Shown here piece after piece: positions 45,304-60,300 of a DNA stretch of 64,000 bases (position 1 is the stretch's first letter; each line of letters starts with the position of its first letter). A program made the position numbers and the translations under genes. The DNA comes from Rhabditoides inermis (taxonomy: Eukaryota > Nematoda > Chromadorea > Rhabditida > Rhabditidae). The notes under the pieces were generated by a model that saw nothing but the letters and a program-made list of their open reading frames with translations, did no database searches and was not told the origin of the DNA. The DNA lies in contig CAWZYM010000190.1 in assembly GCA_963966185.1 (NCBI GenBank), positions 438,311 through 502,310 on the forward strand. The letters are read 5' to 3'.

Positions 45304-48300
45304 TCCACCGCCTCCCCCTATAAAATTTGCTATGGTGTCTGCGTGTTTGTCGTTCCTCATTTGCACAGAGCTTCCCGCTACAGCTACTGGAATGTGGTTT
45401 CAGACTCAAGCTCAGTTGGTACCTGAGATGCAGGATTCTATCTGACAGCTCATTTGCATAACTCCTTATAGGGGTTTACTAAGAATTCGCCATTTGAACA
45501 TAGAATCTGACCGATGATTATTCTATGTAAAGTATGCTTCGTTTTTGAGTTACTGAGTTCTCCTTTTAGAGTTAGGCTACGGTAGAGATCGTGATTTAAA
45601 TTTTAGTATTTCACCTCAATTGCATACCTCCAATTACAGTTAATTTGTATCTCTGTCAGTTTTGATGCTACAAGTAAACGAAAAAGTAAACAAGTTCAAA
45701 ACTTATTCTAAATGTGTCTAAGATGCACTAGAAGATGAGTTGGTTCGTTGGTTCCTAGATTCTCGTGCAGCAAAAGATCAAATTCAGTCCCTTCATTAGA
45801 ACCAAGTCGATTCCTGCGTGGCCGATTCCTTGGTCTGCAGGGTTTTATGCACTTTTGAACGATCGCCACGTCTTCAGATTCAGTCGTGGTAGATTCTGAG
45901 AACTGTCAGTGATTCTAGACGTGTATCACTATGCGTTCGATTAGTCTCGACTCTCTAACACTTTTCTACGATTTATTACGAATTTTCAAAGTTTTCGGTC
46001 CTTGAACCCGAATGGTGCAATGACCGTCTTTTTTCAATGGAAGTTGGCCGAAATTTCGGCCGTTGGCCGATATTTTCGCTTATGTCACAATTGAGAGTTG
46101 GATTTCACAATTTATTGATCAGTACACTCATATCATCTACTATGAATATTTTCAGAATTTTATCAAAGTTTTGAATTTTTGAAGTTTCCACCGCCTCCCC
46201 CTATAAAATTTGCTATGGTGTCTGCGTGTTTGTCGTTCCTCATTTGCACAGAGCTTCCCGCTACAGCTACTGGAATGTGGTTTCAGACTCAAGCTCAGTT
46301 GGTACCTGAGATGCAGGATTCTATCTGACAGCTCATTTGCATAACTCCTTATAGGGGTTTACTAAGAATTCGCCATTTGAACATAGAATCTGACCGATGA
46401 TTATTCTATGTAAAGTATGCTTCGTTTTTGAGTTACTGAGTTCTCCTTTTAGAGTTAGGCTACGGTAGAGATCGTGATTTAAATTTTAGTATTTCACCTC
46501 AATTGCATACCTCCAATTACAGTTAATTTGTATCTCTGTCAGTTTTGATGCTACAAGTAAACGAAAAAGTAAACAAGTTCAAAACTTATTCTAAATGTGT
46601 CTAAGATGCACTAGAAGATGAGTTGGTTCGTTGGTTCCTAGATTCTCGTGCAGCAAAAGATCAAATTCAGTCCCTTCATTAGAACCAAGTCGATTCCTGC
46701 GTGGCCGATTCCTTGGTCTGCAGGGTTTTATGCACTTTTGAACGATCGCCACGTCTTCAGATTCAGTCGTGGTAGATTCTGAGAACTGTCAGTGATTCTA
46801 GACGTGTATCACTATGCGTTCGATTAGTCTCGACTCTCTAACACTTTTCTACGATTTATTACGAATTTTCAAAGTTTTCGGTCCTTGAACCCGAATGGTG
46901 CAATGACCGTCTTTTTTCAATGGAAGTTGGCCGAAATTTCGGCCGTTGGCCGATATTTTCGCTTATGTCACAATTGAGAGTTGGATTTCACAATTTATTG
47001 ATCAGTACACTCATATCATCTACTATGAATATTTTCAGAATTTTATCAAAGTTTTGAATTTTTGAAGTTTCCACCGCCTCCCCCTATAAAATTTGCTATG
47101 GTGTCTGCGTGTTTGTCGTTCCTCATTTGCACAGAGCTTCCCGCTACAGCTACTGGAATGTGGTTTCAGACTCAAGCTCAGTTGGTACCTGAGATGCAGG
47201 ATTCTATCTGACAGCTCATTTGCATAACTCCTTATAGGGGTTTACTAAGAATTCGCCATTTGAACATAGAATCTGACCGATGATTATTCTATGTAAAGTA
47301 TGCTTCGTTTTTGAGTTACTGAGTTCTCCTTTTAGAGTTAGGCTACGGTAGAGATCGTGATTTAAATTTTAGTATTTCACCTCAATTGCATACCTCCAAT
47401 TACAGTTAATTTGTATCTCTGTCAGTTTTGATGCTACAAGTAAACGAAAAAGTAAACAAGTTCAAAACTTATTCTAAATGTGTCTAAGATGCACTAGAAG
47501 ATGAGTTGGTTCGTTGGTTCCTAGATTCTCGTGCAGCAAAAGATCAAATTCAGTCCCTTCATTAGAACCAAGTCGATTCCTGCGTGGCCGATTCCTTGGT
47601 CTGCAGGGTTTTATGCACTTTTGAACGATCGCCACGTCTTCAGATTCAGTCGTGGTAGATTCTGAGAACTGTCAGTGATTCTAGACGTGTATCACTATGC
47701 GTTCGATTAGTCTCGACTCTCTAACACTTTTCTACGATTTATTACGAATTTTCAAAGTTTTCGGTCCTTGAACCCGAATGGTGCAATGACCGTCTTTTTT
47801 CAATGGAAGTTGGCCGAAATTTCGGCCGTTGGCCGATATTTTCGCTTATGTCACAATTGAGAGTTGGATTTCACAATTTATTGATCAGTACACTCATATC
47901 ATCTACTATGAATATTTTCAGAATTTTATCAAAGTTTTGAATTTTTGAAGTTTCCACCGCCTCCCCCTATAAAATTTGCTATGGTGTCTGCGTGTTTGTC
48001 GTTCCTCATTTGCACAGAGCTTCCCGCTACAGCTACTGGAATGTGGTTTCAGACTCAAGCTCAGTTGGTACCTGAGATGCAGGATTCTATCTGACAGCTC
48101 ATTTGCATAACTCCTTATAGGGGTTTACTAAGAATTCGCCATTTGAACATAGAATCTGACCGATGATTATTCTATGTAAAGTATGCTTCGTTTTTGAGTT
48201 ACTGAGTTCTCCTTTTAGAGTTAGGCTACGGTAGAGATCGTGATTTAAATTTTAGTATTTCACCTCAATTGCATACCTCCAATTACAGTTAATTTGTATC

Positions 48301-51300
48301 TCTGTCAGTTTTGATGCTACAAGTAAACGAAAAAGTAAACAAGTTCAAAACTTATTCTAAATGTGTCTAAGATGCACTAGAAGATGAGTTGGTTCGTTGG
48401 TTCCTAGATTCTCGTGCAGCAAAAGATCAAATTCAGTCCCTTCATTAGAACCAAGTCGATTCCTGCGTGGCCGATTCCTTGGTCTGCAGGGTTTTATGCA
48501 CTTTTGAACGATCGCCACGTCTTCAGATTCAGTCGTGGTAGATTCTGAGAACTGTCAGTGATTCTAGACGTGTATCACTATGCGTTCGATTAGTCTCGAC
48601 TCTCTAACACTTTTCTACGATTTATTACGAATTTTCAAAGTTTTCGGTCCTTGAACCCGAATGGTGCAATGACCGTCTTTTTTCAATGGAAGTTGGCCGA
48701 AATTTCGGCCGTTGGCCGATATTTTCGCTTATGTCACAATTGAGAGTTGGATTTCACAATTTATTGATCAGTACACTCATATCATCTACTATGAATATTT
48801 TCAGAATTTTATCAAAGTTTTGAATTTTTGAAGTTTCCACCGCCTCCCCCTATAAAATTTGCTATGGTGTCTGCGTGTTTGTCGTTCCTCATTTGCACAG
48901 AGCTTCCCGCTACAGCTACTGGAATGTGGTTTCAGACTCAAGCTCAGTTGGTACCTGAGATGCAGGATTCTATCTGACAGCTCATTTGCATAACTCCTTA
49001 TAGGGGTTTACTAAGAATTCGCCATTTGAACATAGAATCTGACCGATGATTATTCTATGTAAAGTATGCTTCGTTTTTGAGTTACTGAGTTCTCCTTTTA
49101 GAGTTAGGCTACGGTAGAGATCGTGATTTAAATTTTAGTATTTCACCTCAATTGCATACCTCCAATTACAGTTAATTTGTATCTCTGTCAGTTTTGATGC
49201 TACAAGTAAACGAAAAAGTAAACAAGTTCAAAACTTATTCTAAATGTGTCTAAGATGCACTAGAAGATGAGTTGGTTCGTTGGTTCCTAGATTCTCGTGC
49301 AGCAAAAGATCAAATTCAGTCCCTTCATTAGAACCAAGTCGATTCCTGCGTGGCCGATTCCTTGGTCTGCAGGGTTTTATGCACTTTTGAACGATCGCCA
49401 CGTCTTCAGATTCAGTCGTGGTAGATTCTGAGAACTGTCAGTGATTCTAGACGTGTATCACTATGCGTTCGATTAGTCTCGACTCTCTAACACTTTTCTA
49501 CGATTTATTACGAATTTTCAAAGTTTTCGGTCCTTGAACCCGAATGGTGCAATGACCGTCTTTTTTCAATGGAAGTTGGCCGAAATTTCGGCCGTTGGCC
49601 GATATTTTCGCTTATGTCACAATTGAGAGTTGGATTTCACAATTTATTGATCAGTACACTCATATCATCTACTATGAATATTTTCAGAATTTTATCAAAG
49701 TTTTGAATTTTTGAAGTTTCCACCGCCTCCCCCTATAAAATTTGCTATGGTGTCTGCGTGTTTGTCGTTCCTCATTTGCACAGAGCTTCCCGCTACAGCT
49801 ACTGGAATGTGGTTTCAGACTCAAGCTCAGTTGGTACCTGAGATGCAGGATTCTATCTGACAGCTCATTTGCATAACTCCTTATAGGGGTTTACTAAGAA
49901 TTCGCCATTTGAACATAGAATCTGACCGATGATTATTCTATGTAAAGTATGCTTCGTTTTTGAGTTACTGAGTTCTCCTTTTAGAGTTAGGCTACGGTAG
50001 AGATCGTGATTTAAATTTTAGTATTTCACCTCAATTGCATACCTCCAATTACAGTTAATTTGTATCTCTGTCAGTTTTGATGCTACAAGTAAACGAAAAA
50101 GTAAACAAGTTCAAAACTTATTCTAAATGTGTCTAAGATGCACTAGAAGATGAGTTGGTTCGTTGGTTCCTAGATTCTCGTGCAGCAAAAGATCAAATTC
50201 AGTCCCTTCATTAGAACCAAGTCGATTCCTGCGTGGCCGATTCCTTGGTCTGCAGGGTTTTATGCACTTTTGAACGATCGCCACGTCTTCAGATTCAGTC
50301 GTGGTAGATTCTGAGAACTGTCAGTGATTCTAGACGTGTATCACTATGCGTTCGATTAGTCTCGACTCTCTAACACTTTTCTACGATTTATTACGAATTT
50401 TCAAAGTTTTCGGTCCTTGAACCCGAATGGTGCAATGACCGTCTTTTTTCAATGGAAGTTGGCCGAAATTTCGGCCGTTGGCCGATATTTTCGCTTATGT
50501 CACAATTGAGAGTTGGATTTCACAATTTATTGATCAGTACACTCATATCATCTACTATGAATATTTTCAGAATTTTATCAAAGTTTTGAATTTTTGAAGT
50601 TTCCACCGCCTCCCCCTATAAAATTTGCTATGGTGTCTGCGTGTTTGTCGTTCCTCATTTGCACAGAGCTTCCCGCTACAGCTACTGGAATGTGGTTTCA
50701 GACTCAAGCTCAGTTGGTACCTGAGATGCAGGATTCTATCTGACAGCTCATTTGCATAACTCCTTATAGGGGTTTACTAAGAATTCGCCATTTGAACATA
50801 GAATCTGACCGATGATTATTCTATGTAAAGTATGCTTCGTTTTTGAGTTACTGAGTTCTCCTTTTAGAGTTAGGCTACGGTAGAGATCGTGATTTAAATT
50901 TTAGTATTTCACCTCAATTGCATACCTCCAATTACAGTTAATTTGTATCTCTGTCAGTTTTGATGCTACAAGTAAACGAAAAAGTAAACAAGTTCAAAAC
51001 TTATTCTAAATGTGTCTAAGATGCACTAGAAGATGAGTTGGTTCGTTGGTTCCTAGATTCTCGTGCAGCAAAAGATCAAATTCAGTCCCTTCATTAGAAC
51101 CAAGTCGATTCCTGCGTGGCCGATTCCTTGGTCTGCAGGGTTTTATGCACTTTTGAACGATCGCCACGTCTTCAGATTCAGTCGTGGTAGATTCTGAGAA
51201 CTGTCAGTGATTCTAGACGTGTATCACTATGCGTTCGATTAGTCTCGACTCTCTAACACTTTTCTACGATTTATTACGAATTTTCAAAGTTTTCGGTCCT

Positions 51301-54300
51301 TGAACCCGAATGGTGCAATGACCGTCTTTTTTCAATGGAAGTTGGCCGAAATTTCGGCCGTTGGCCGATATTTTCGCTTATGTCACAATTGAGAGTTGGA
51401 TTTCACAATTTATTGATCAGTACACTCATATCATCTACTATGAATATTTTCAGAATTTTATCAAAGTTTTGAATTTTTGAAGTTTCCACCGCCTCCCCCT
51501 ATAAAATTTGCTATGGTGTCTGCGTGTTTGTCGTTCCTCATTTGCACAGAGCTTCCCGCTACAGCTACTGGAATGTGGTTTCAGACTCAAGCTCAGTTGG
51601 TACCTGAGATGCAGGATTCTATCTGACAGCTCATTTGCATAACTCCTTATAGGGGTTTACTAAGAATTCGCCATTTGAACATAGAATCTGACCGATGATT
51701 ATTCTATGTAAAGTATGCTTCGTTTTTGAGTTACTGAGTTCTCCTTTTAGAGTTAGGCTACGGTAGAGATCGTGATTTAAATTTTAGTATTTCACCTCAA
51801 TTGCATACCTCCAATTACAGTTAATTTGTATCTCTGTCAGTTTTGATGCTACAAGTAAACGAAAAAGTAAACAAGTTCAAAACTTATTCTAAATGTGTCT
51901 AAGATGCACTAGAAGATGAGTTGGTTCGTTGGTTCCTAGATTCTCGTGCAGCAAAAGATCAAATTCAGTCCCTTCATTAGAACCAAGTCGATTCCTGCGT
52001 GGCCGATTCCTTGGTCTGCAGGGTTTTATGCACTTTTGAACGATCGCCACGTCTTCAGATTCAGTCGTGGTAGATTCTGAGAACTGTCAGTGATTCTAGA
52101 CGTGTATCACTATGCGTTCGATTAGTCTCGACTCTCTAACACTTTTCTACGATTTATTACGAATTTTCAAAGTTTTCGGTCCTTGAACCCGAATGGTGCA
52201 ATGACCGTCTTTTTTCAATGGAAGTTGGCCGAAATTTCGGCCGTTGGCCGATATTTTCGCTTATGTCACAATTGAGAGTTGGATTTCACAATTTATTGAT
52301 CAGTACACTCATATCATCTACTATGAATATTTTCAGAATTTTATCAAAGTTTTGAATTTTTGAAGTTTCCACCGCCTCCCCCTATAAAATTTGCTATGGT
52401 GTCTGCGTGTTTGTCGTTCCTCATTTGCACAGAGCTTCCCGCTACAGCTACTGGAATGTGGTTTCAGACTCAAGCTCAGTTGGTACCTGAGATGCAGGAT
52501 TCTATCTGACAGCTCATTTGCATAACTCCTTATAGGGGTTTACTAAGAATTCGCCATTTGAACATAGAATCTGACCGATGATTATTCTATGTAAAGTATG
52601 CTTCGTTTTTGAGTTACTGAGTTCTCCTTTTAGAGTTAGGCTACGGTAGAGATCGTGATTTAAATTTTAGTATTTCACCTCAATTGCATACCTCCAATTA
52701 CAGTTAATTTGTATCTCTGTCAGTTTTGATGCTACAAGTAAACGAAAAAGTAAACAAGTTCAAAACTTATTCTAAATGTGTCTAAGATGCACTAGAAGAT
52801 GAGTTGGTTCGTTGGTTCCTAGATTCTCGTGCAGCAAAAGATCAAATTCAGTCCCTTCATTAGAACCAAGTCGATTCCTGCGTGGCCGATTCCTTGGTCT
52901 GCAGGGTTTTATGCACTTTTGAACGATCGCCACGTCTTCAGATTCAGTCGTGGTAGATTCTGAGAACTGTCAGTGATTCTAGACGTGTATCACTATGCGT
53001 TCGATTAGTCTCGACTCTCTAACACTTTTCTACGATTTATTACGAATTTTCAAAGTTTTCGGTCCTTGAACCCGAATGGTGCAATGACCGTCTTTTTTCA
53101 ATGGAAGTTGGCCGAAATTTCGGCCGTTGGCCGATATTTTCGCTTATGTCACAATTGAGAGTTGGATTTCACAATTTATTGATCAGTACACTCATATCAT
53201 CTACTATGAATATTTTCAGAATTTTATCAAAGTTTTGAATTTTTGAAGTTTCCACCGCCTCCCCCTATAAAATTTGCTATGGTGTCTGCGTGTTTGTCGT
53301 TCCTCATTTGCACAGAGCTTCCCGCTACAGCTACTGGAATGTGGTTTCAGACTCAAGCTCAGTTGGTACCTGAGATGCAGGATTCTATCTGACAGCTCAT
53401 TTGCATAACTCCTTATAGGGGTTTACTAAGAATTCGCCATTTGAACATAGAATCTGACCGATGATTATTCTATGTAAAGTATGCTTCGTTTTTGAGTTAC
53501 TGAGTTCTCCTTTTAGAGTTAGGCTACGGTAGAGATCGTGATTTAAATTTTAGTATTTCACCTCAATTGCATACCTCCAATTACAGTTAATTTGTATCTC
53601 TGTCAGTTTTGATGCTACAAGTAAACGAAAAAGTAAACAAGTTCAAAACTTATTCTAAATGTGTCTAAGATGCACTAGAAGATGAGTTGGTTCGTTGGTT
53701 CCTAGATTCTCGTGCAGCAAAAGATCAAATTCAGTCCCTTCATTAGAACCAAGTCGATTCCTGCGTGGCCGATTCCTTGGTCTGCAGGGTTTTATGCACT
53801 TTTGAACGATCGCCACGTCTTCAGATTCAGTCGTGGTAGATTCTGAGAACTGTCAGTGATTCTAGACGTGTATCACTATGCGTTCGATTAGTCTCGACTC
53901 TCTAACACTTTTCTACGATTTATTACGAATTTTCAAAGTTTTCGGTCCTTGAACCCGAATGGTGCAATGACCGTCTTTTTTCAATGGAAGTTGGCCGAAA
54001 TTTCGGCCGTTGGCCGATATTTTCGCTTATGTCACAATTGAGAGTTGGATTTCACAATTTATTGATCAGTACACTCATATCATCTACTATGAATATTTTC
54101 AGAATTTTATCAAAGTTTTGAATTTTTGAAGTTTCCACCGCCTCCCCCTATAAAATTTGCTATGGTGTCTGCGTGTTTGTCGTTCCTCATTTGCACAGAG
54201 CTTCCCGCTACAGCTACTGGAATGTGGTTTCAGACTCAAGCTCAGTTGGTACCTGAGATGCAGGATTCTATCTGACAGCTCATTTGCATAACTCCTTATA

Positions 54301-57300
54301 GGGGTTTACTAAGAATTCGCCATTTGAACATAGAATCTGACCGATGATTATTCTATGTAAAGTATGCTTCGTTTTTGAGTTACTGAGTTCTCCTTTTAGA
54401 GTTAGGCTACGGTAGAGATCGTGATTTAAATTTTAGTATTTCACCTCAATTGCATACCTCCAATTACAGTTAATTTGTATCTCTGTCAGTTTTGATGCTA
54501 CAAGTAAACGAAAAAGTAAACAAGTTCAAAACTTATTCTAAATGTGTCTAAGATGCACTAGAAGATGAGTTGGTTCGTTGGTTCCTAGATTCTCGTGCAG
54601 CAAAAGATCAAATTCAGTCCCTTCATTAGAACCAAGTCGATTCCTGCGTGGCCGATTCCTTGGTCTGCAGGGTTTTATGCACTTTTGAACGATCGCCACG
54701 TCTTCAGATTCAGTCGTGGTAGATTCTGAGAACTGTCAGTGATTCTAGACGTGTATCACTATGCGTTCGATTAGTCTCGACTCTCTAACACTTTTCTACG
54801 ATTTATTACGAATTTTCAAAGTTTTCGGTCCTTGAACCCGAATGGTGCAATGACCGTCTTTTTTCAATGGAAGTTGGCCGAAATTTCGGCCGTTGGCCGA
54901 TATTTTCGCTTATGTCACAATTGAGAGTTGGATTTCACAATTTATTGATCAGTACACTCATATCATCTACTATGAATATTTTCAGAATTTTATCAAAGTT
55001 TTGAATTTTTGAAGTTTCCACCGCCTCCCCCTATAAAATTTGCTATGGTGTCTGCGTGTTTGTCGTTCCTCATTTGCACAGAGCTTCCCGCTACAGCTAC
55101 TGGAATGTGGTTTCAGACTCAAGCTCAGTTGGTACCTGAGATGCAGGATTCTATCTGACAGCTCATTTGCATAACTCCTTATAGGGGTTTACTAAGAATT
55201 CGCCATTTGAACATAGAATCTGACCGATGATTATTCTATGTAAAGTATGCTTCGTTTTTGAGTTACTGAGTTCTCCTTTTAGAGTTAGGCTACGGTAGAG
55301 ATCGTGATTTAAATTTTAGTATTTCACCTCAATTGCATACCTCCAATTACAGTTAATTTGTATCTCTGTCAGTTTTGATGCTACAAGTAAACGAAAAAGT
55401 AAACAAGTTCAAAACTTATTCTAAATGTGTCTAAGATGCACTAGAAGATGAGTTGGTTCGTTGGTTCCTAGATTCTCGTGCAGCAAAAGATCAAATTCAG
55501 TCCCTTCATTAGAACCAAGTCGATTCCTGCGTGGCCGATTCCTTGGTCTGCAGGGTTTTATGCACTTTTGAACGATCGCCACGTCTTCAGATTCAGTCGT
55601 GGTAGATTCTGAGAACTGTCAGTGATTCTAGACGTGTATCACTATGCGTTCGATTAGTCTCGACTCTCTAACACTTTTCTACGATTTATTACGAATTTTC
55701 AAAGTTTTCGGTCCTTGAACCCGAATGGTGCAATGACCGTCTTTTTTCAATGGAAGTTGGCCGAAATTTCGGCCGTTGGCCGATATTTTCGCTTATGTCA
55801 CAATTGAGAGTTGGATTTCACAATTTATTGATCAGTACACTCATATCATCTACTATGAATATTTTCAGAATTTTATCAAAGTTTTGAATTTTTGAAGTTT
55901 CCACCGCCTCCCCCTATAAAATTTGCTATGGTGTCTGCGTGTTTGTCGTTCCTCATTTGCACAGAGCTTCCCGCTACAGCTACTGGAATGTGGTTTCAGA
56001 CTCAAGCTCAGTTGGTACCTGAGATGCAGGATTCTATCTGACAGCTCATTTGCATAACTCCTTATAGGGGTTTACTAAGAATTCGCCATTTGAACATAGA
56101 ATCTGACCGATGATTATTCTATGTAAAGTATGCTTCGTTTTTGAGTTACTGAGTTCTCCTTTTAGAGTTAGGCTACGGTAGAGATCGTGATTTAAATTTT
56201 AGTATTTCACCTCAATTGCATACCTCCAATTACAGTTAATTTGTATCTCTGTCAGTTTTGATGCTACAAGTAAACGAAAAAGTAAACAAGTTCAAAACTT
56301 ATTCTAAATGTGTCTAAGATGCACTAGAAGATGAGTTGGTTCGTTGGTTCCTAGATTCTCGTGCAGCAAAAGATCAAATTCAGTCCCTTCATTAGAACCA
56401 AGTCGATTCCTGCGTGGCCGATTCCTTGGTCTGCAGGGTTTTATGCACTTTTGAACGATCGCCACGTCTTCAGATTCAGTCGTGGTAGATTCTGAGAACT
56501 GTCAGTGATTCTAGACGTGTATCACTATGCGTTCGATTAGTCTCGACTCTCTAACACTTTTCTACGATTTATTACGAATTTTCAAAGTTTTCGGTCCTTG
56601 AACCCGAATGGTGCAATGACCGTCTTTTTTCAATGGAAGTTGGCCGAAATTTCGGCCGTTGGCCGATATTTTCGCTTATGTCACAATTGAGAGTTGGATT
56701 TCACAATTTATTGATCAGTACACTCATATCATCTACTATGAATATTTTCAGAATTTTATCAAAGTTTTGAATTTTTGAAGTTTCCACCGCCTCCCCCTAT
56801 AAAATTTGCTATGGTGTCTGCGTGTTTGTCGTTCCTCATTTGCACAGAGCTTCCCGCTACAGCTACTGGAATGTGGTTTCAGACTCAAGCTCAGTTGGTA
56901 CCTGAGATGCAGGATTCTATCTGACAGCTCATTTGCATAACTCCTTATAGGGGTTTACTAAGAATTCGCCATTTGAACATAGAATCTGACCGATGATTAT
57001 TCTATGTAAAGTATGCTTCGTTTTTGAGTTACTGAGTTCTCCTTTTAGAGTTAGGCTACGGTAGAGATCGTGATTTAAATTTTAGTATTTCACCTCAATT
57101 GCATACCTCCAATTACAGTTAATTTGTATCTCTGTCAGTTTTGATGCTACAAGTAAACGAAAAAGTAAACAAGTTCAAAACTTATTCTAAATGTGTCTAA
57201 GATGCACTAGAAGATGAGTTGGTTCGTTGGTTCCTAGATTCTCGTGCAGCAAAAGATCAAATTCAGTCCCTTCATTAGAACCAAGTCGATTCCTGCGTGG

Positions 57301-60300
57301 CCGATTCCTTGGTCTGCAGGGTTTTATGCACTTTTGAACGATCGCCACGTCTTCAGATTCAGTCGTGGTAGATTCTGAGAACTGTCAGTGATTCTAGACG
57401 TGTATCACTATGCGTTCGATTAGTCTCGACTCTCTAACACTTTTCTACGATTTATTACGAATTTTCAAAGTTTTCGGTCCTTGAACCCGAATGGTGCAAT
57501 GACCGTCTTTTTTCAATGGAAGTTGGCCGAAATTTCGGCCGTTGGCCGATATTTTCGCTTATGTCACAATTGAGAGTTGGATTTCACAATTTATTGATCA
57601 GTACACTCATATCATCTACTATGAATATTTTCAGAATTTTATCAAAGTTTTGAATTTTTGAAGTTTCCACCGCCTCCCCCTATAAAATTTGCTATGGTGT
57701 CTGCGTGTTTGTCGTTCCTCATTTGCACAGAGCTTCCCGCTACAGCTACTGGAATGTGGTTTCAGACTCAAGCTCAGTTGGTACCTGAGATGCAGGATTC
57801 TATCTGACAGCTCATTTGCATAACTCCTTATAGGGGTTTACTAAGAATTCGCCATTTGAACATAGAATCTGACCGATGATTATTCTATGTAAAGTATGCT
57901 TCGTTTTTGAGTTACTGAGTTCTCCTTTTAGAGTTAGGCTACGGTAGAGATCGTGATTTAAATTTTAGTATTTCACCTCAATTGCATACCTCCAATTACA
58001 GTTAATTTGTATCTCTGTCAGTTTTGATGCTACAAGTAAACGAAAAAGTAAACAAGTTCAAAACTTATTCTAAATGTGTCTAAGATGCACTAGAAGATGA
58101 GTTGGTTCGTTGGTTCCTAGATTCTCGTGCAGCAAAAGATCAAATTCAGTCCCTTCATTAGAACCAAGTCGATTCCTGCGTGGCCGATTCCTTGGTCTGC
58201 AGGGTTTTATGCACTTTTGAACGATCGCCACGTCTTCAGATTCAGTCGTGGTAGATTCTGAGAACTGTCAGTGATTCTAGACGTGTATCACTATGCGTTC
58301 GATTAGTCTCGACTCTCTAACACTTTTCTACGATTTATTACGAATTTTCAAAGTTTTCGGTCCTTGAACCCGAATGGTGCAATGACCGTCTTTTTTCAAT
58401 GGAAGTTGGCCGAAATTTCGGCCGTTGGCCGATATTTTCGCTTATGTCACAATTGAGAGTTGGATTTCACAATTTATTGATCAGTACACTCATATCATCT
58501 ACTATGAATATTTTCAGAATTTTATCAAAGTTTTGAATTTTGAAGTTTCCACCGCCTCCCCCTATAAAATTTGCTATGGTGTCTGCGTGTTTGTCGTTCC
58601 TCATTTGCACAGAGCTTCCCGCTACAGCTACTGGAATGTGGTTTCAGACTCAAGCTCAGTTGGTACCTGAGATGCAGGATTCTATCTGACAGCTCATTTG
58701 CATAACTCCTTATAGGGGTTTACTAAGAATTCGCCATTTGAACATAGAATCTGACCGATGATTATTCTATGTAAAGTATGCTTCGTTTTTGAGTTACTGA
58801 GTTCTCCTTTTAGAGTTAGGCTACGGTAGAGATCGTGATTTAAATTTTAGTATTTCACCTCAATTGCATACCTCCAATTACAGTTAATTTGTATCTCTGT
58901 CAGTTTTGATGCTACAAGTAAACGAAAAAGTAAACAAGTTCAAAACTTATTCTAAATGTGTCTAAGATGCACTAGAAGATGAGTTGGTTCGTTGGTTCCT
59001 AGATTCTCGTGCAGCAAAAGATCAAATTCAGTCCCTTCATTAGAACCAAGTCGATTCCTGCGTGGCCGATTCCTTGGTCTGCAGGGTTTTATGCACTTTT
59101 GAACGATCGCCACGTCTTCAGATTCAGTCGTGGTAGATTCTGAGAACTGTCAGTGATTCTAGACGTGTATCACTATGCGTTCGATTAGTCTCGACTCTCT
59201 AACACTTTTCTACGATTTATTACGAATTTTCAAAGTTTTCGGTCCTTGAACCCGAATGGTGCAATGACCGTCTTTTTTCAATGGAAGTTGGCCGAAATTT
59301 CGGCCGTTGGCCGATATTTTCGCTTATGTCACAATCCACCGCCTCCCCCTATAAAATTTGCTATGGTGTCTGCGTGTTTGTCGTTCCTCATTTGCACAGA
59401 GCTTCCCGCTACAGCTACTGGAATGTGGTTTCAGACTCAAGCTCAGTTGGTACCTGAGATGCAGGATTCTATCTGACAGCTCATTTGCATAACTCCTTAT
59501 AGGGGTTTACTAAGAATTCGCCATTTGAACATAGAATCTGACCGATGATTATTCTATGTAAAGTATGCTTCGTTTTTGAGTTACTGAGTTCTCCTTTTAG
59601 AGTTAGGCTACGGTAGAGATCGTGATTTAAATTTTAGTATTTCACCTCAATTGCATACCTCCAATTACAGTTAATTTGTATCTCTGTCAGTTTTGATGCT
59701 ACAAGTAAACGAAAAAGTAAACAAGTTCAAAACTTATTCTAAATGTGTCTAAGATGCACTAGAAGATGAGTTGGTTCGTTGGTTCCTAGATTCTCGTGCA
59801 GCAAAAGATCAAATTCAGTCCCTTCATTAGAACCAAGTCGATTCCTGCGTGGCCGATTCCTTGGTCTGCAGGGTTTTATGCACTTTTGAACGATCGCCAC
59901 GTCTTCAGATTCAGTCGTGGTAGATTCTGAGAACTGTCAGTGATTCTAGACGTGTATCACTATGCGTTCGATTAGTCTCGACTCTCTAACACTTTTCTAC
60001 GATTTATTACGAATTTTCAAAGTTTTCGGTCCTTGAACCCGAATGGTGCAATGACCGTCTTTTTTCAATGGAAGTTGGCCGAAATTTCGGCCGTTGGCCG
60101 ATATTTTCGCTTATGTCACAATTGAGAGTTGATTTCACAATTTATTGATCAGTACACTCATATCATCTACTATGAATATTTTCAGAATTTTATCAAGTTT
60201 TGAATTTTTGAAGTTTCCACCGCCTCCCCCTATAAAATTTGCTATGGTGTCTGCGTGTTTGTCGTTCCTCATTTGCACAGAGCTTCCCGCTACAGCTACT

